From assembly GCA_934130265.1 (NCBI GenBank), contig CAKOYC010000052.1, positions 1 through 7,633 of the forward strand: a DNA stretch of 7,633 nucleotides. The letters run 5' to 3'. Position 1 is the first letter of the stretch; every line of letters starts with the position of its first letter. This document shows, piece after piece, positions 1 through 6,464 of the stretch. This stretch comes from an uncultured Bacilli bacterium. GTDB lineage: Bacteria > Bacillota_I > Bacilli_A > RF39 > UBA660. The notes beneath the pieces are model-generated. The model searched no databases. It was not told the origin of the DNA and was given only the letters and a program-made list of their open reading frames with translations. The translations under genes and the position numbers were made by a program.

Positions 1-256
1 ATCCTACCCCTCCTAGTAACTTATAAACTTGATAAAAAGATAAAGCTGACAACCACTGTTGCATTACAAAAGAAAAGTTTTCATGCATTGATAAGAAATC
101 ATATTTAGGAAAACCACTTGTTACTATTTTCTTACCATATGATAATAAAAACCAGATATCACTTTCCTTTCCAATATTTATTTTTGTTACTAAAAAAAGA
201 GGAAATATAAAATATAGATAACTAAGCCACTTACTTGGTTTATATTTTTTTAACAT
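1..256 (-). CDS. GT-C-like polytopic membrane protein, second tandem copy (N-terminal fragment)
   Basis: Only the first 85 codons are in the window; the gene continues past base 1. It begins at the ATG at 256-254, seven bases after an AAGTAGG ribosome binding site that contains the stop codon of the preceding gene. The translation starts MLKKYKPSKWLSYLYF and lines up without gaps with the N-terminus of the gene at 265-1677. I count 54 identical residues out of 82. Shared blocks are DIWF, LSYGK, LSMH, QQWLS and YKLLGGVG. A hydrophobic first segment (about residues 12-24) is followed by a loop carrying the Asp of ESDIW, as in membrane proteins resembling GT-C glycosyltransferases, whose first extracytoplasmic loop usually holds an acidic residue. 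The 8-base gap to the previous gene implies the same transcript. It is probably an intact gene cut by the window edge, since no frameshift or stop is seen. Function and substrate are inferred only from this resemblance. Confidence 0.85.
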   Translation of the reverse strand, partial: MLKKYKPSKWLSYLYFIFPLFLVTKINIGKESDIWFLLSYGKKIVTSGFPKYDFLSMHENFSFVMQQWLSALSFYQVYKLLGGVG

Positions 257-263
257 CTTAATA

Positions 264-270
264 CCTACTT
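264..270 (-). promoter_or_regulatory. Ribosome binding site overlapping the upstream stop codon
   Basis: The minus strand reads AAGTAGG seven bases before the ATG at 256. The TAG inside it is the stop codon of the upstream membrane-protein gene. This placement fixes the start of the second copy and suggests that its translation is coupled to termination of the first. Confidence 0.6.
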
Positions 271-1677
271 TCTAATATAAAGATAAGTCTCATCAATTGT
301 TACTACTTTTTTATAGTTTTCATTATTTTTTAAATAGTTATATAACATTTCATTTTTATTAACAACTAAATGTGTAAATTTATATTTATCTAAAAACTTT
401 TCCACATCTAATATTCCAAATGACATATTATAATACTCTAACATAATATCTTCTTTATGATTATTAGCTTTTATAAAAACTTCTACTCTCCCATCCATAT
501 AAGGATGATAACCGCTAAGCTCATAGTAAGATCCATTATCATTATTAGCATATAGTTTTATATCTTTCTTGGCATTTTTGTCTAAGTATTCTATTATTTT
601 CTTATTAGGATTTACTAGATTATACTTTCCATCCACAGTATTATAACCAATTAATATTAAAAGACAAATTATAACTACTATGTAAAGTTTTTTAGGTATA
701 AACTTACTTTTTCCATCACTAAAAGGTAGATAGTTACTAAAAAATGGTAAAACACAAATATAGAATAAAGTTACATTTCGAAAATTACATAATACCATAT
801 AAAATATTCCAAGCATTAATAATACTTGATGGACTGAATATTTCTTTTTGATAAACATACAAGCTAATAAGCCAAAGAATAGGCTTAATACTATATAATT
901 GGTAGGGGCTAATACGCCTTTTAAAGTGAATGGTGACATTTCCATAACCATTTTATTTATAGTATCTACTCCATAACTAGTTAGAGAATAAGTCATTGCT
1001 CCTAAGCCATAAGGATTTAGAAAACCTACTATAATAGAGAAGAAAATAACTTGTAATAATTTAAATACTTTTTTATCTTTCTTCTTTAAGTAGTTATAAC
1101 TAAATTCGACCAAATAAGGTAGCATAAGTATAAATAAACAAGGCCACATAGAAGCATGAAGATTAACTAGTAACAAAGAAAGAATTGGAATAAACCAAAT
1201 AATTTTTGATTCTTTTTGTAAATTTTTTTCTAAGATATAAAGTAGTATTATAAATATTAGAAAAGTAAACATCTGTGGTCTTGGTGTTACAAAGTAAGTC
1301 ATTAAAAGTATATCTATAATAGAACTAGTGATAACTGAACTAAATACTTTTTTCTTACTTATAACCATACTTAATTTATAAAGAAAGTAAAGTATTAAAG
1401 AATTTAGTAAGAATACTAATATGTATATTCCAACTCCTCCTAATAATTTATAAGAGAAGTAGTAAATTATATCTGATAACCATTGTTGAACTACTAGAGA
1501 AAAATTATTATGCATAGATAGTATATCATGATGAGGTAAACCATTTTTTAGTATATATTTACCGTATGAGAGAATAAACCAAATATCCCTTTCTTTACTT
1601 ATCTTTATAGTAGTTGAAAGAAGAAGAGGAATAATAAAGTATAAATAACTAGTATATTTATTAGGTTTATATTTCAT
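265..1677 (-). CDS. GT-C-like polytopic membrane protein of unknown specificity, first tandem copy
   Basis: This 470-residue protein is mostly hydrophobic, with roughly ten or more membrane segments up to about residue 345 and a soluble C-terminal domain after that. The N-terminus has the pattern of GT-C-like membrane proteins: a first helix, then a loop with D31 in RDIWF, a second Asp (D51) in PHHD, and QQW at 64-66. An NLHASMWP motif and an FRNVTLF motif lie deeper in the membrane part. The C-terminal domain has NDNGSYY, then YMDGR (DGR at 395-397), and a THLVVNK strand, a pattern I associate with large uncharacterised bacterial membrane proteins of this kind. In GT-C enzymes a lipid-phosphate sugar is used on the outer face of the membrane; that activity here is inference. 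The gene follows the flavoprotein gene directly (TAA then ATG, no spacer) and precedes a close paralog. No catalytic role has been demonstrated from sequence, and it could be a transporter-like protein instead. Confidence 0.85.
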   Translation of the reverse strand: MKYKPNKYTSYLYFIIPLLLSTTIKISKERDIWFILSYGKYILKNGLPHHDILSMHNNFSLVVQQWLSDIIYYFSYKLLGGVGIYILVFLLNSLILYFLYKLSMVISKKKVFSSVITSSIIDILLMTYFVTPRPQMFTFLIFIILLYILEKNLQKESKIIWFIPILSLLLVNLHASMWPCLFILMLPYLVEFSYNYLKKKDKKVFKLLQVIFFSIIVGFLNPYGLGAMTYSLTSYGVDTINKMVMEMSPFTLKGVLAPTNYIVLSLFFGLLACMFIKKKYSVHQVLLMLGIFYMVLCNFRNVTLFYICVLPFFSNYLPFSDGKSKFIPKKLYIVVIICLLILIGYNTVDGKYNLVNPNKKIIEYLDKNAKKDIKLYANNDNGSYYELSGYHPYMDGRVEVFIKANNHKEDIMLEYYNMSFGILDVEKFLDKYKFTHLVVNKNEMLYNYLKNNENYKKVVTIDETYLYIRK

Positions 1678-1689
1678 TTACTTTTCCTC
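1678..1689 (-). promoter_or_regulatory. Zero-spacer gene junction with ribosome binding site in the upstream coding end
   Basis: The flavoprotein gene ends with codons GAG GAA AAG TAA and the next base begins the ATG of the membrane-protein gene. GAGG lies eight bases before that ATG, so the final Glu codons double as the ribosome binding site. The two genes must share one transcript and are probably translationally coupled. Confidence 0.65.
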
Positions 1690-3210
1690 ATGATATGACT
1701 TATCTACATTAACATTCCATAATTTATCCAAGTCATGTTCTTCCTTATTAATCATTCTACCACATAACAATCCACTATAAATTGAGTGGTCCATATTATT
1801 ATAAGAATGAGTGCCATTTCTTCCAATACAATATAAATTATCTATATTATTTATATACTTTCTTACTTCATCTATATTTTTGTAACTATCAAAATAAGCA
1901 GGATAAGCTTTCTTTACTCTTATTACAATACTATCTAATATCTTTCCTTCATAAAACTTCATAGACTTTAATTCTTCTTTAGCCATATTAACTATATCTT
2001 TATCTTTCATAGTCCAGAACTCATCATTTTCTTGACAAAAATATTCAAGACCCATCCAGATATTATTAACTGGATCTTTAACCATATATGGTGACCAGTT
2101 ATTAAATATTTGTATTCTTCCTAATTTTACATTTTTATCTTGAACATAAATCCAATTATCGTTAACACTACCATGAATAGTATTACTATCCTCTACTTTA
2201 AAACTAGGTACTAACAAACCAACTGTTACAAAGTCACGATATGGTAAATTACTACTTATCTTAGTAATTTTTTTAGGGACATCATTCATACTTAATATTA
2301 AGTCTTTCAAAGGCATAGAACTAACTAAAATATCACATTGATAATTTATATATTTTTTATCTTTTAAATATATAATAGAAGTTATCTTTTCATTATTCTT
2401 CTTTATTTTTACAACTTTTGCATTTTTGATGATTTTACCACCTAGTTTTTTTACTTCATCAGCCAACGTTTCATATAACTGACCTGGTCCATATTTAGGA
2501 TAATAAAATGATTCTATCAAAGATGTCTCTTTGTTATTATTTTCAAGATGAAAGATTCGTTTAAAATAATCAGTCATAACTTTGCTAATAGAAATTCCTT
2601 TTACTCGTTGACTACCCCAACTAGAGTCTATTTCCCTAGGTGTCTTGCCCCAAACTTTAGTAGTATACCCTTCAAAAAACATGGAATATAATTTTTTTCC
2701 AAAACGATTAATATAAAAGTTTTCTAAGTTAAATTCATCTAATTTATGAATAGTTGATTTTAAATAACTTACACCACAAGAACAAGTAGTAGCAAATCCC
2801 ATATTTTTAATAGTTTTAAAATTAAAATTAACTGGATAATCAAAAAATTTATGATTGTAATAAATCCTACTTACTCTATTTCTAATAAGCATGACTGCAT
2901 CGTCTTTTTCCGGATTTTTTCCTTTCTTAGGAAACTTTTTTTCTATATTTAAGATTTTATCATCATAAGCCGGTTTATTTTGAAGTGGTAATAATTCTAA
3001 CCAAAGTTTTTTCACCTCTTCATTCTTAGTAAAGAAACGATGTCCTCCTATATCTATTCTATTACCTTTATAATTTACTGTTTTACTAATACCACCAACC
3101 ATTTTTTCTTCTTCAAAAATTGTTACCTTAATATTTTTATTATTCTTTAATATTTCATAGGCACAAGAAAGCCCTGCTGGTCCTGCTCCTATAATTACTA
3201 CATTTTTCAT
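1678..3210 (-). CDS. FAD-dependent oxidoreductase (amine-oxidase / UDP-galactopyranose-mutase-like fold)
   Basis: This 510-residue protein is a predicted cytoplasmic flavoprotein. The N-terminus has a Rossmann dinucleotide motif, GAGPAG at 8-13, with E33 placed to bind the FAD ribose, then GGIS at 39-42 and IGGHRFF at 54-60. The middle has RNRVSRIYY with FDYP (about 110-126) and an EGYTTKVWGK block. The C-terminus carries a second FAD-contact region, GRNGTHSYNNMDHS at 463-476. This set is typical of COG1232-like oxidoreductases found in polysaccharide and cell-surface glycan loci, often annotated as protoporphyrinogen-oxidase-like or mutase-like. Haem synthesis is unlikely, as no hem genes are near. 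The start is supported by GAGAGG eight bases upstream. It is the first gene of an operon with two GT-C-like membrane proteins, which suggests it modifies a nucleotide- or lipid-linked sugar, though the actual substrate cannot be read from sequence. A Cys-Ser-Cys at 143-145 is notable but unexplained. Confidence 0.9.
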   Translation of the reverse strand: MKNVVIIGAGPAGLSCAYEILKNNKNIKVTIFEEEKMVGGISKTVNYKGNRIDIGGHRFFTKNEEVKKLWLELLPLQNKPAYDDKILNIEKKFPKKGKNPEKDDAVMLIRNRVSRIYYNHKFFDYPVNFNFKTIKNMGFATTCSCGVSYLKSTIHKLDEFNLENFYINRFGKKLYSMFFEGYTTKVWGKTPREIDSSWGSQRVKGISISKVMTDYFKRIFHLENNNKETSLIESFYYPKYGPGQLYETLADEVKKLGGKIIKNAKVVKIKKNNEKITSIIYLKDKKYINYQCDILVSSMPLKDLILSMNDVPKKITKISSNLPYRDFVTVGLLVPSFKVEDSNTIHGSVNDNWIYVQDKNVKLGRIQIFNNWSPYMVKDPVNNIWMGLEYFCQENDEFWTMKDKDIVNMAKEELKSMKFYEGKILDSIVIRVKKAYPAYFDSYKNIDEVRKYINNIDNLYCIGRNGTHSYNNMDHSIYSGLLCGRMINKEEHDLDKLWNVNVDKSYHEEK

Positions 3211-3218
3211 CTTATTTT

Positions 3219-3224
3219 CCTCTC
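3219..3224 (-). promoter_or_regulatory. Ribosome binding site of the flavoprotein gene
   Basis: The minus strand has GAGAGG eight bases before the ATG at 3210. It supports that ATG as the start, which also places the GxGxxG motif at residues 8-13, as expected for this fold. Confidence 0.7.
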
Positions 3225-3232
3225 TTAACTAA

Positions 3233-3261
3233 AGTTTATCAAGCTTAAGATAAAATGTCAC
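3233..3261 (-). promoter_or_regulatory. Predicted sigma-A promoter of the flavoprotein/membrane-protein operon
   Basis: The minus strand has GTGACA (3261-3256, five of six matches to TTGACA), a 17-base spacer and TAAACT (3238-3233, four of six matches to TATAAT). TGA directly precedes the -10, giving an extended -10 element. Transcription would start about 15 bases before the gene, just ahead of its ribosome binding site. The site sits immediately downstream of the terminator of the dehydrogenase gene, which is where a new transcription unit should begin. It was called by eye, not by a scored model. Confidence 0.45.
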
Positions 3262-3262
3262 T

Positions 3263-3285
3263 AAAAAAGAGCTAAATAATAGCTC
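3263..3285 (-). terminator. Rho-independent terminator after the short-chain dehydrogenase gene
   Basis: Read on the minus strand, a perfect 6-base stem GAGCTA / TAGCTC encloses the 5-base loop TTATT and is followed at once by six T residues. It lies 16 bases past the dehydrogenase stop codon. The plus-strand reading has only a broken T tract, so it should act mainly on minus-strand transcription. It separates the dehydrogenase gene from the flavoprotein operon. Confidence 0.85.
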
Positions 3286-3301
3286 GATTTTATAATTATT
3301 A

Positions 3302-4081
3302 CTAGAAAGTATATCCACCATCAACACCAATATTTTGAGAAGTGATATATCTTGCTTCATCAGTACATAAGAAAGCTGTCATATAAGCTATATCTATTGG
3401 TTCTTGTGGTTTTCCATTAGGTGTTACATTATTACAAGCATTCCATACTTTTTCACGAGTAGCATCTTCACTTCCAGCCATTTGATCAAGAATATCTTCC
3501 CACATACTTGTTCTAATAATTCCTGGACATACACAGTTAACATTAACATTATCTTTTGCAGCTTCTCTTCCTAAACTAGCGGTTAATGCCAATACTGCAG
3601 ACTTAGTACAACTATAAACACTAAATCCAGCAGAACATGCCTTAGCTGCTATTGATGACATGTTAACAATCTTGCCATATTTATTAGCTCTCATAATATT
3701 TAAAGCTTCTCTACAAGAATAGATTGTTCCTTTGATATTAATATCAATTGTCTTATCAATATTTTCTAAACTTTCTTCAGTTAATTCACCAGTTAAACAA
3801 ACACCAGCTGAGTTAACAACTATATCGACTGTTCCCCATTCATCAATTATTTTTTTATACATTGAAGCAACTTGTTCATAATCAGTAACATCTACTTGAT
3901 AGCTAATAGCATCAACACCATATTTTCTAATCTCAGTTGCTACTTCTTCACATCTTTCAGGTATTAAGTCTGCTACTAATACATCTGCACCATTCTTAGC
4001 AAAAAGTATAGCACACTCTCTACCTAGACCACGTCCTCCACCTGTAACAAGAGCCTTTTTCCCTCTAAAATTAAATTCCAT
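3302..4081 (-). CDS. Classical short-chain dehydrogenase/reductase (SDR family)
   Basis: This 259-residue protein has the usual length and all motifs of a classical SDR: cofactor loop TGGGRGLG at 13-20, D38 at the end of the second strand (favours NAD(H) over NADP(H)), DVTD at 64-67, NSAG at 90-93 (a variant of NNAG), and a catalytic tetrad of N115, S143, Y156 and K160 (YSCTK). PG at 186-187 is followed by TSMW, and the C-terminus ends in VDGGYTF. It should be a soluble, probably tetrameric oxidoreductase acting on an alcohol or ketone. The TSMW segment recalls polyol and butanediol/acetoin dehydrogenases, but beta-ketoacyl-ACP reductases share much of the fold. No fatty-acid genes are adjacent, so FabG is not a safe name. 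It appears to be a single-gene transcript with its own terminator. The start is fixed by a perfect AAGGAGG seven bases upstream. The substrate is unknown. Confidence 0.95.
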   Translation of the reverse strand: MEFNFRGKKALVTGGGRGLGRECAILFAKNGADVLVADLIPERCEEVATEIRKYGVDAISYQVDVTDYEQVASMYKKIIDEWGTVDIVVNSAGVCLTGELTEESLENIDKTIDINIKGTIYSCREALNIMRANKYGKIVNMSSIAAKACSAGFSVYSCTKSAVLALTASLGREAAKDNVNVNCVCPGIIRTSMWEDILDQMAGSEDATREKVWNACNNVTPNGKPQEPIDIAYMTAFLCTDEARYITSQNIGVDGGYTF

Positions 4082-4088
4082 ATTGTAT

Positions 4089-4095
4089 CCTCCTT
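4089..4095 (-). promoter_or_regulatory. Consensus ribosome binding site of the dehydrogenase gene
   Basis: The minus strand reads AAGGAGG with a 7-base spacer to the ATG at 4081. This is the only full consensus Shine-Dalgarno sequence in the window and it settles the start codon. It suggests efficient translation of this gene compared with its neighbours. Confidence 0.85.
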
Positions 4096-4102
4096 AATAT
4101 TA

Positions 4103-4111
4103 AGTTTAACA
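4103..4111 (-). promoter_or_regulatory. Possible extended -10 promoter element of the dehydrogenase gene
   Basis: The minus strand reads TGTTAAACT, that is TG, one base, then TAAACT, ending 21 bases before the ATG. The matching -35 position is poor (TTAGTA at 17-base spacing). An alternative promoter lies further up: TAGACA (4164-4159), 17 bases, TCTAAA (4141-4136). The 91-base gap to the metallophosphoesterase gene leaves room for either. Read-through from the upstream gene is also possible because no clear terminator lies between them. Confidence 0.35.
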
Positions 4112-4172
4112 CAATCAAAGTAATTTACTAATATTTTTAGATTTCAAATGTAAAATTTTGTCTACTTTAAAG

Positions 4173-5165
4173 TTATTTTATTAATGAATAAACTTTTTGT
4201 CTAATGTCTGAATCACCACTACATATTTCATTCTTTATCGGTTTATTAACAATATTTCTATTTTTCATTAAATTATAACTAGTTTCACTTAAAACCATAT
4301 CACGATAAATAAAATATATTTGCTTTAAATCAACTGTTTCAATAAAGTCTTTCTTAAAGTGTAAATTCATTTCTAAAGCAGTAGGTAGCGTTTGATTAAT
4401 ATCAGAAAGTGAAGGCACTACTATCTGTAATTTATTTTTTGAATCAATTTGTGTACTATATTTATGGGCATGACCATGTAATCTTATTATAGAATCAGTT
4501 GGTTTTTTACTAAAATTATATATATGATGATATAAATCTATACTTTCATTTTTAATATTAATTGTATTAAGTAAAAAATCACCAATTATAATGTCATGTC
4601 TATAATTATTAGTATAATCAATGATTGATTTTGATTCATTATAAAAAGCATAGAAATCGTGATTACCACCAACTGCAAAAGTTAAAATATTCTTATCATG
4701 TGGATAATCTTTGATAAAGTGTTTAATTTGTTTTTCAACAGTGTTATATTCTTCCTTACATCTCTTAAATGATGAATCAATCATATCGCCCGCACATAAA
4801 ATTATGTTTATCCCATTCTTCACACAATAATTAAAGGCATTATCAACTAAATCTAATCGTTCTAATTTATTGCCAAAGTGTAAATCGGATATTACTAACA
4901 TTTTCATATCAGTTTCTTCATGTAAAGATAGTATATTTTTAGAGTTATCACTAAATCTATTATGTATAACAGAGGATGAAGATGGTTTTTTATATGTTAT
5001 TTGACCATTACTATAGTACTTCTTTTCTAAGATTATTCCTTTATTCTTAAGCGTAAGTAATCTATTATATAATTGCTTATTAGAAATATTTAATTCTTTA
5101 CTTATATCATTACAAGTTCTACCTTCTTTTATAAGTTTTAATAATAGTTCTTGATTTTCTGTCAT
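4173..5165 (-). CDS. Helix-turn-helix / calcineurin-like metallophosphoesterase fusion protein
   Basis: In this 330-residue protein, residues about 1-50 look like a winged helix-turn-helix: RTCNDISKELNISNKQLYNR with a following LKNKGII helix. A basic, polar linker with SSSS (62-65) leads to the phosphoesterase domain from about residue 87. The domain has the full two-metal motif set: SDLH (D94, H96), GD (D127), GGNHD (N168, H169), YHH (213-214) and HGHAH (H232, H234). Enzymes with this fold cleave phosphomonoesters, phosphodiesters or nucleic acids, and the target here cannot be told. There is no signal peptide or membrane segment, so it acts in the cytoplasm. About 90 residues follow the last motif. 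GAGGGG five bases upstream supports this start and makes the HTH part of the protein. It stands alone between two transcription units. It may be a DNA-associated nuclease or a regulator coupled to a phosphodiesterase; both are inference. Confidence 0.92.
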   Translation of the reverse strand: MTENQELLLKLIKEGRTCNDISKELNISNKQLYNRLLTLKNKGIILEKKYYSNGQITYKKPSSSSVIHNRFSDNSKNILSLHEETDMKMLVISDLHFGNKLERLDLVDNAFNYCVKNGINIILCAGDMIDSSFKRCKEEYNTVEKQIKHFIKDYPHDKNILTFAVGGNHDFYAFYNESKSIIDYTNNYRHDIIIGDFLLNTINIKNESIDLYHHIYNFSKKPTDSIIRLHGHAHKYSTQIDSKNKLQIVVPSLSDINQTLPTALEMNLHFKKDFIETVDLKQIYFIYRDMVLSETSYNLMKNRNIVNKPIKNEICSGDSDIRQKVYSLIK

Positions 5166-5170
5166 AAAAA

Positions 5171-5176
5171 CCCCTC
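5171..5176 (-). promoter_or_regulatory. Ribosome binding site of the HTH-metallophosphoesterase gene
   Basis: The minus strand has GAGGGG followed by five T residues and the ATG at 5165. It decides the start: the internal Met at residue 87, where a phosphoesterase alone would begin, has no comparable site, so the HTH domain belongs to the protein. Confidence 0.7.
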
Positions 5177-5188
5177 ACTTTGTTAGTT

Positions 5189-5217
5189 ATTATAAATAAA
5201 GAAAAGAAAAAAGACAA
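5189..5217 (-). promoter_or_regulatory. Predicted sigma-A promoter nested in the preceding terminator
   Basis: The minus strand has TTGTCT (5217-5212, four of six matches to TTGACA), a 17-base spacer and a perfect TATAAT (5194-5189). The predicted start lies about 15 bases before the ribosome binding site of the metallophosphoesterase gene. The -35 hexamer falls inside the 3' arm of the terminator hairpin of the upstream peptidase gene, so the two signals share DNA. Confidence 0.6.
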
Positions 5218-5233
5218 GAATTTTCTTATCTTT
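5202..5233 (-). terminator. Rho-independent terminator of the ftsEX-peptidase operon
   Basis: On the minus strand AAAGATAAG pairs with CTTGTCTTT across the 6-base loop AAAATT (nine pairs, one of them G-T), followed by a T-rich tract broken by single C residues. The left arm contains the TAA stop of the peptidase gene, so the hairpin starts within its last codons. The stem is AT-rich, so strength is uncertain, but the position and T tract fit. Confidence 0.65.
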
Positions 5234-6464
5234 CTGTCCACCAAACCCTAAGAGCAGATGGGAAACCAATATATTGTCTTGGATTAATAGTACTTTTTTC
5301 ATAGGCATAGTAACTACTACATCCTCCTCCAACATTCCAATCACAACTTGTAACTTCTAAGTGTAAGTGTGCTGCAGTCGAACAACCACTATTACCCATT
5401 CTACCAATCATGGTACCCGTATTAACTTGCATTCCTTCACGGATATTTCCATAACTACTTAAGTGTGCATAAGTTGAATAAATATATCTACCATTTACTA
5501 AGTGTCTTATTTTAACAACTTTAGCATTTCCGTTACAACCATAAGGACACCAGTTACCACTAGTACATGAATCACTATATATTTTAAAGATAACACCATC
5601 TGCTATTGGATAAATCGGAATAGTTCTATCATTTGAATTAGATAAATCAATTCCTAAGTGTCCTCCATATCCACCCCAGTTTTGCGTAACATAACCACTA
5701 GTCATTGGTCTAAAGAAACCATTTACTGATGGAGGAACAGGAATATTACTACCACCAGCACTACTACCTCTATGAGCTCTATCATATCTATATTGACAAG
5801 CATAAATATCTTCACTTGGTCCACAACCTAACTTTTTATAGTAAGCTAGATTGGCTTTAGCAGCTTTTAACTGTTCTTGAACCGATGGCATAGATTCTCT
5901 AATAGATTTAGTATCAGCATTAATTCTTTCTTTTTCACTTTCAAGCTTGGCTTTAAGTGATTTTAATTCTTCTTTCTTAGTAGCTAACTCAGCTGACTTA
6001 GCTCTATTTGTTTTAATTAACTCATCTAATTCATTCATTACTTTTTGATTATACTCTGTTAATTGTTCTACTACACTTAATCTATAAACCATTTCTGTAA
6101 CACTTTCTGCTCCAAAGACATATTCCATATAAGCATTATTACCATTACTTACTTGTAAATACTGAAATAGTTGTTTACTCTCTTCTGTTTTCTTTTCTAT
6201 TTCAGCATTAGACTTATCTATCTCATCTTGTAGGCTTTTCATAGATACTTCTAAATCACTTATTTTTTTTTCATAAGTAGCTATATTTCTCTTAATTTCT
6301 GCTACTTCTTGATCATTTTTTGCAATCTTTGCTTCTTTCTCTTCTAATTGTTTTGCATAAGAATTTACCTCATTTTCAAATTCTTTTATGGTCTTAGCGT
6401 CCACTTTAAAAGGTAGTAAGCAAAGAGATATTAATAGTAAGATAATTATTTTTCTTCTATTCAT
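5226..6464 (-). CDS. Secreted coiled-coil M23 (LytM) peptidoglycan hydrolase, likely FtsEX-activated
   Basis: In this 412-residue protein a Sec signal peptide (basic MNRRK, a hydrophobic core, probable cleavage after V-D-A at residue 23) is followed by a long Glu/Lys-rich coiled coil over about 25-205. The coiled coil contains a YMEYVFGAESVTEMVYR segment like that of PcsB-type division hydrolases. After a Gly/Ser/Pro linker (about 232-246) comes an M23/LytM domain with HLGID (H269, D273), YAHL (H334) and HLH (H366, H368). All zinc ligands and catalytic histidines are present, so it should cleave peptidoglycan cross-bridges, unlike EnvC-type proteins with a degenerate LytM domain. It lies one base after ftsX, where known partners are activated through the FtsX extracellular loop and the coiled coil; that link is inferred from the family. 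The mature part has eight cysteines (214, 223, 300, 306, 310, 361, 374, 382). The start has AAAGG six bases upstream. Confidence 0.95.
   Translation of the reverse strand: MNRRKIIILLLISLCLLPFKVDAKTIKEFENEVNSYAKQLEEKEAKIAKNDQEVAEIKRNIATYEKKISDLEVSMKSLQDEIDKSNAEIEKKTEESKQLFQYLQVSNGNNAYMEYVFGAESVTEMVYRLSVVEQLTEYNQKVMNELDELIKTNRAKSAELATKKEELKSLKAKLESEKERINADTKSIRESMPSVQEQLKAAKANLAYYKKLGCGPSEDIYACQYRYDRAHRGSSAGGSNIPVPPSVNGFFRPMTSGYVTQNWGGYGGHLGIDLSNSNDRTIPIYPIADGVIFKIYSDSCTSGNWCPYGCNGNAKVVKIRHLVNGRYIYSTYAHLSSYGNIREGMQVNTGTMIGRMGNSGCSTAAHLHLEVTSCDWNVGGGCSSYYAYEKSTINPRQYIGFPSALRVWWTER

Noticed and set aside
1782..1964. Open reading frame of 60 codons on the plus strand
   Set aside because: It lies wholly inside the conserved flavoprotein gene on the opposite strand, and its Tyr/Leu-rich translation is the antisense of that gene, with no recognisable motif.
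3302..4081. Naming the dehydrogenase FabG
   Set aside because: The fold and motifs fit many SDR enzymes, D38 favours NAD rather than NADP, and no fatty-acid synthesis genes are adjacent.
4164..4173. Palindrome ACTTTAAAGT at the end of the metallophosphoesterase gene as a terminator
   Set aside because: It has no loop and no T tract on the minus strand, and such AT palindromes are expected by chance in this composition.
4173..4907. Internal start at Met87 giving a phosphoesterase without the HTH
   Set aside because: The bases before this ATG have no good ribosome binding site, while the ATG at 5165 has GAGGGG five bases upstream and a promoter.
6393..6464. Lipoprotein signal peptide in the M23 peptidase (Cys at residue 15)
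   Set aside because: The residues before the Cys (I-S-L) do not form a lipobox, and the hydrophobic stretch continues past it to a V-D-A cleavage site.
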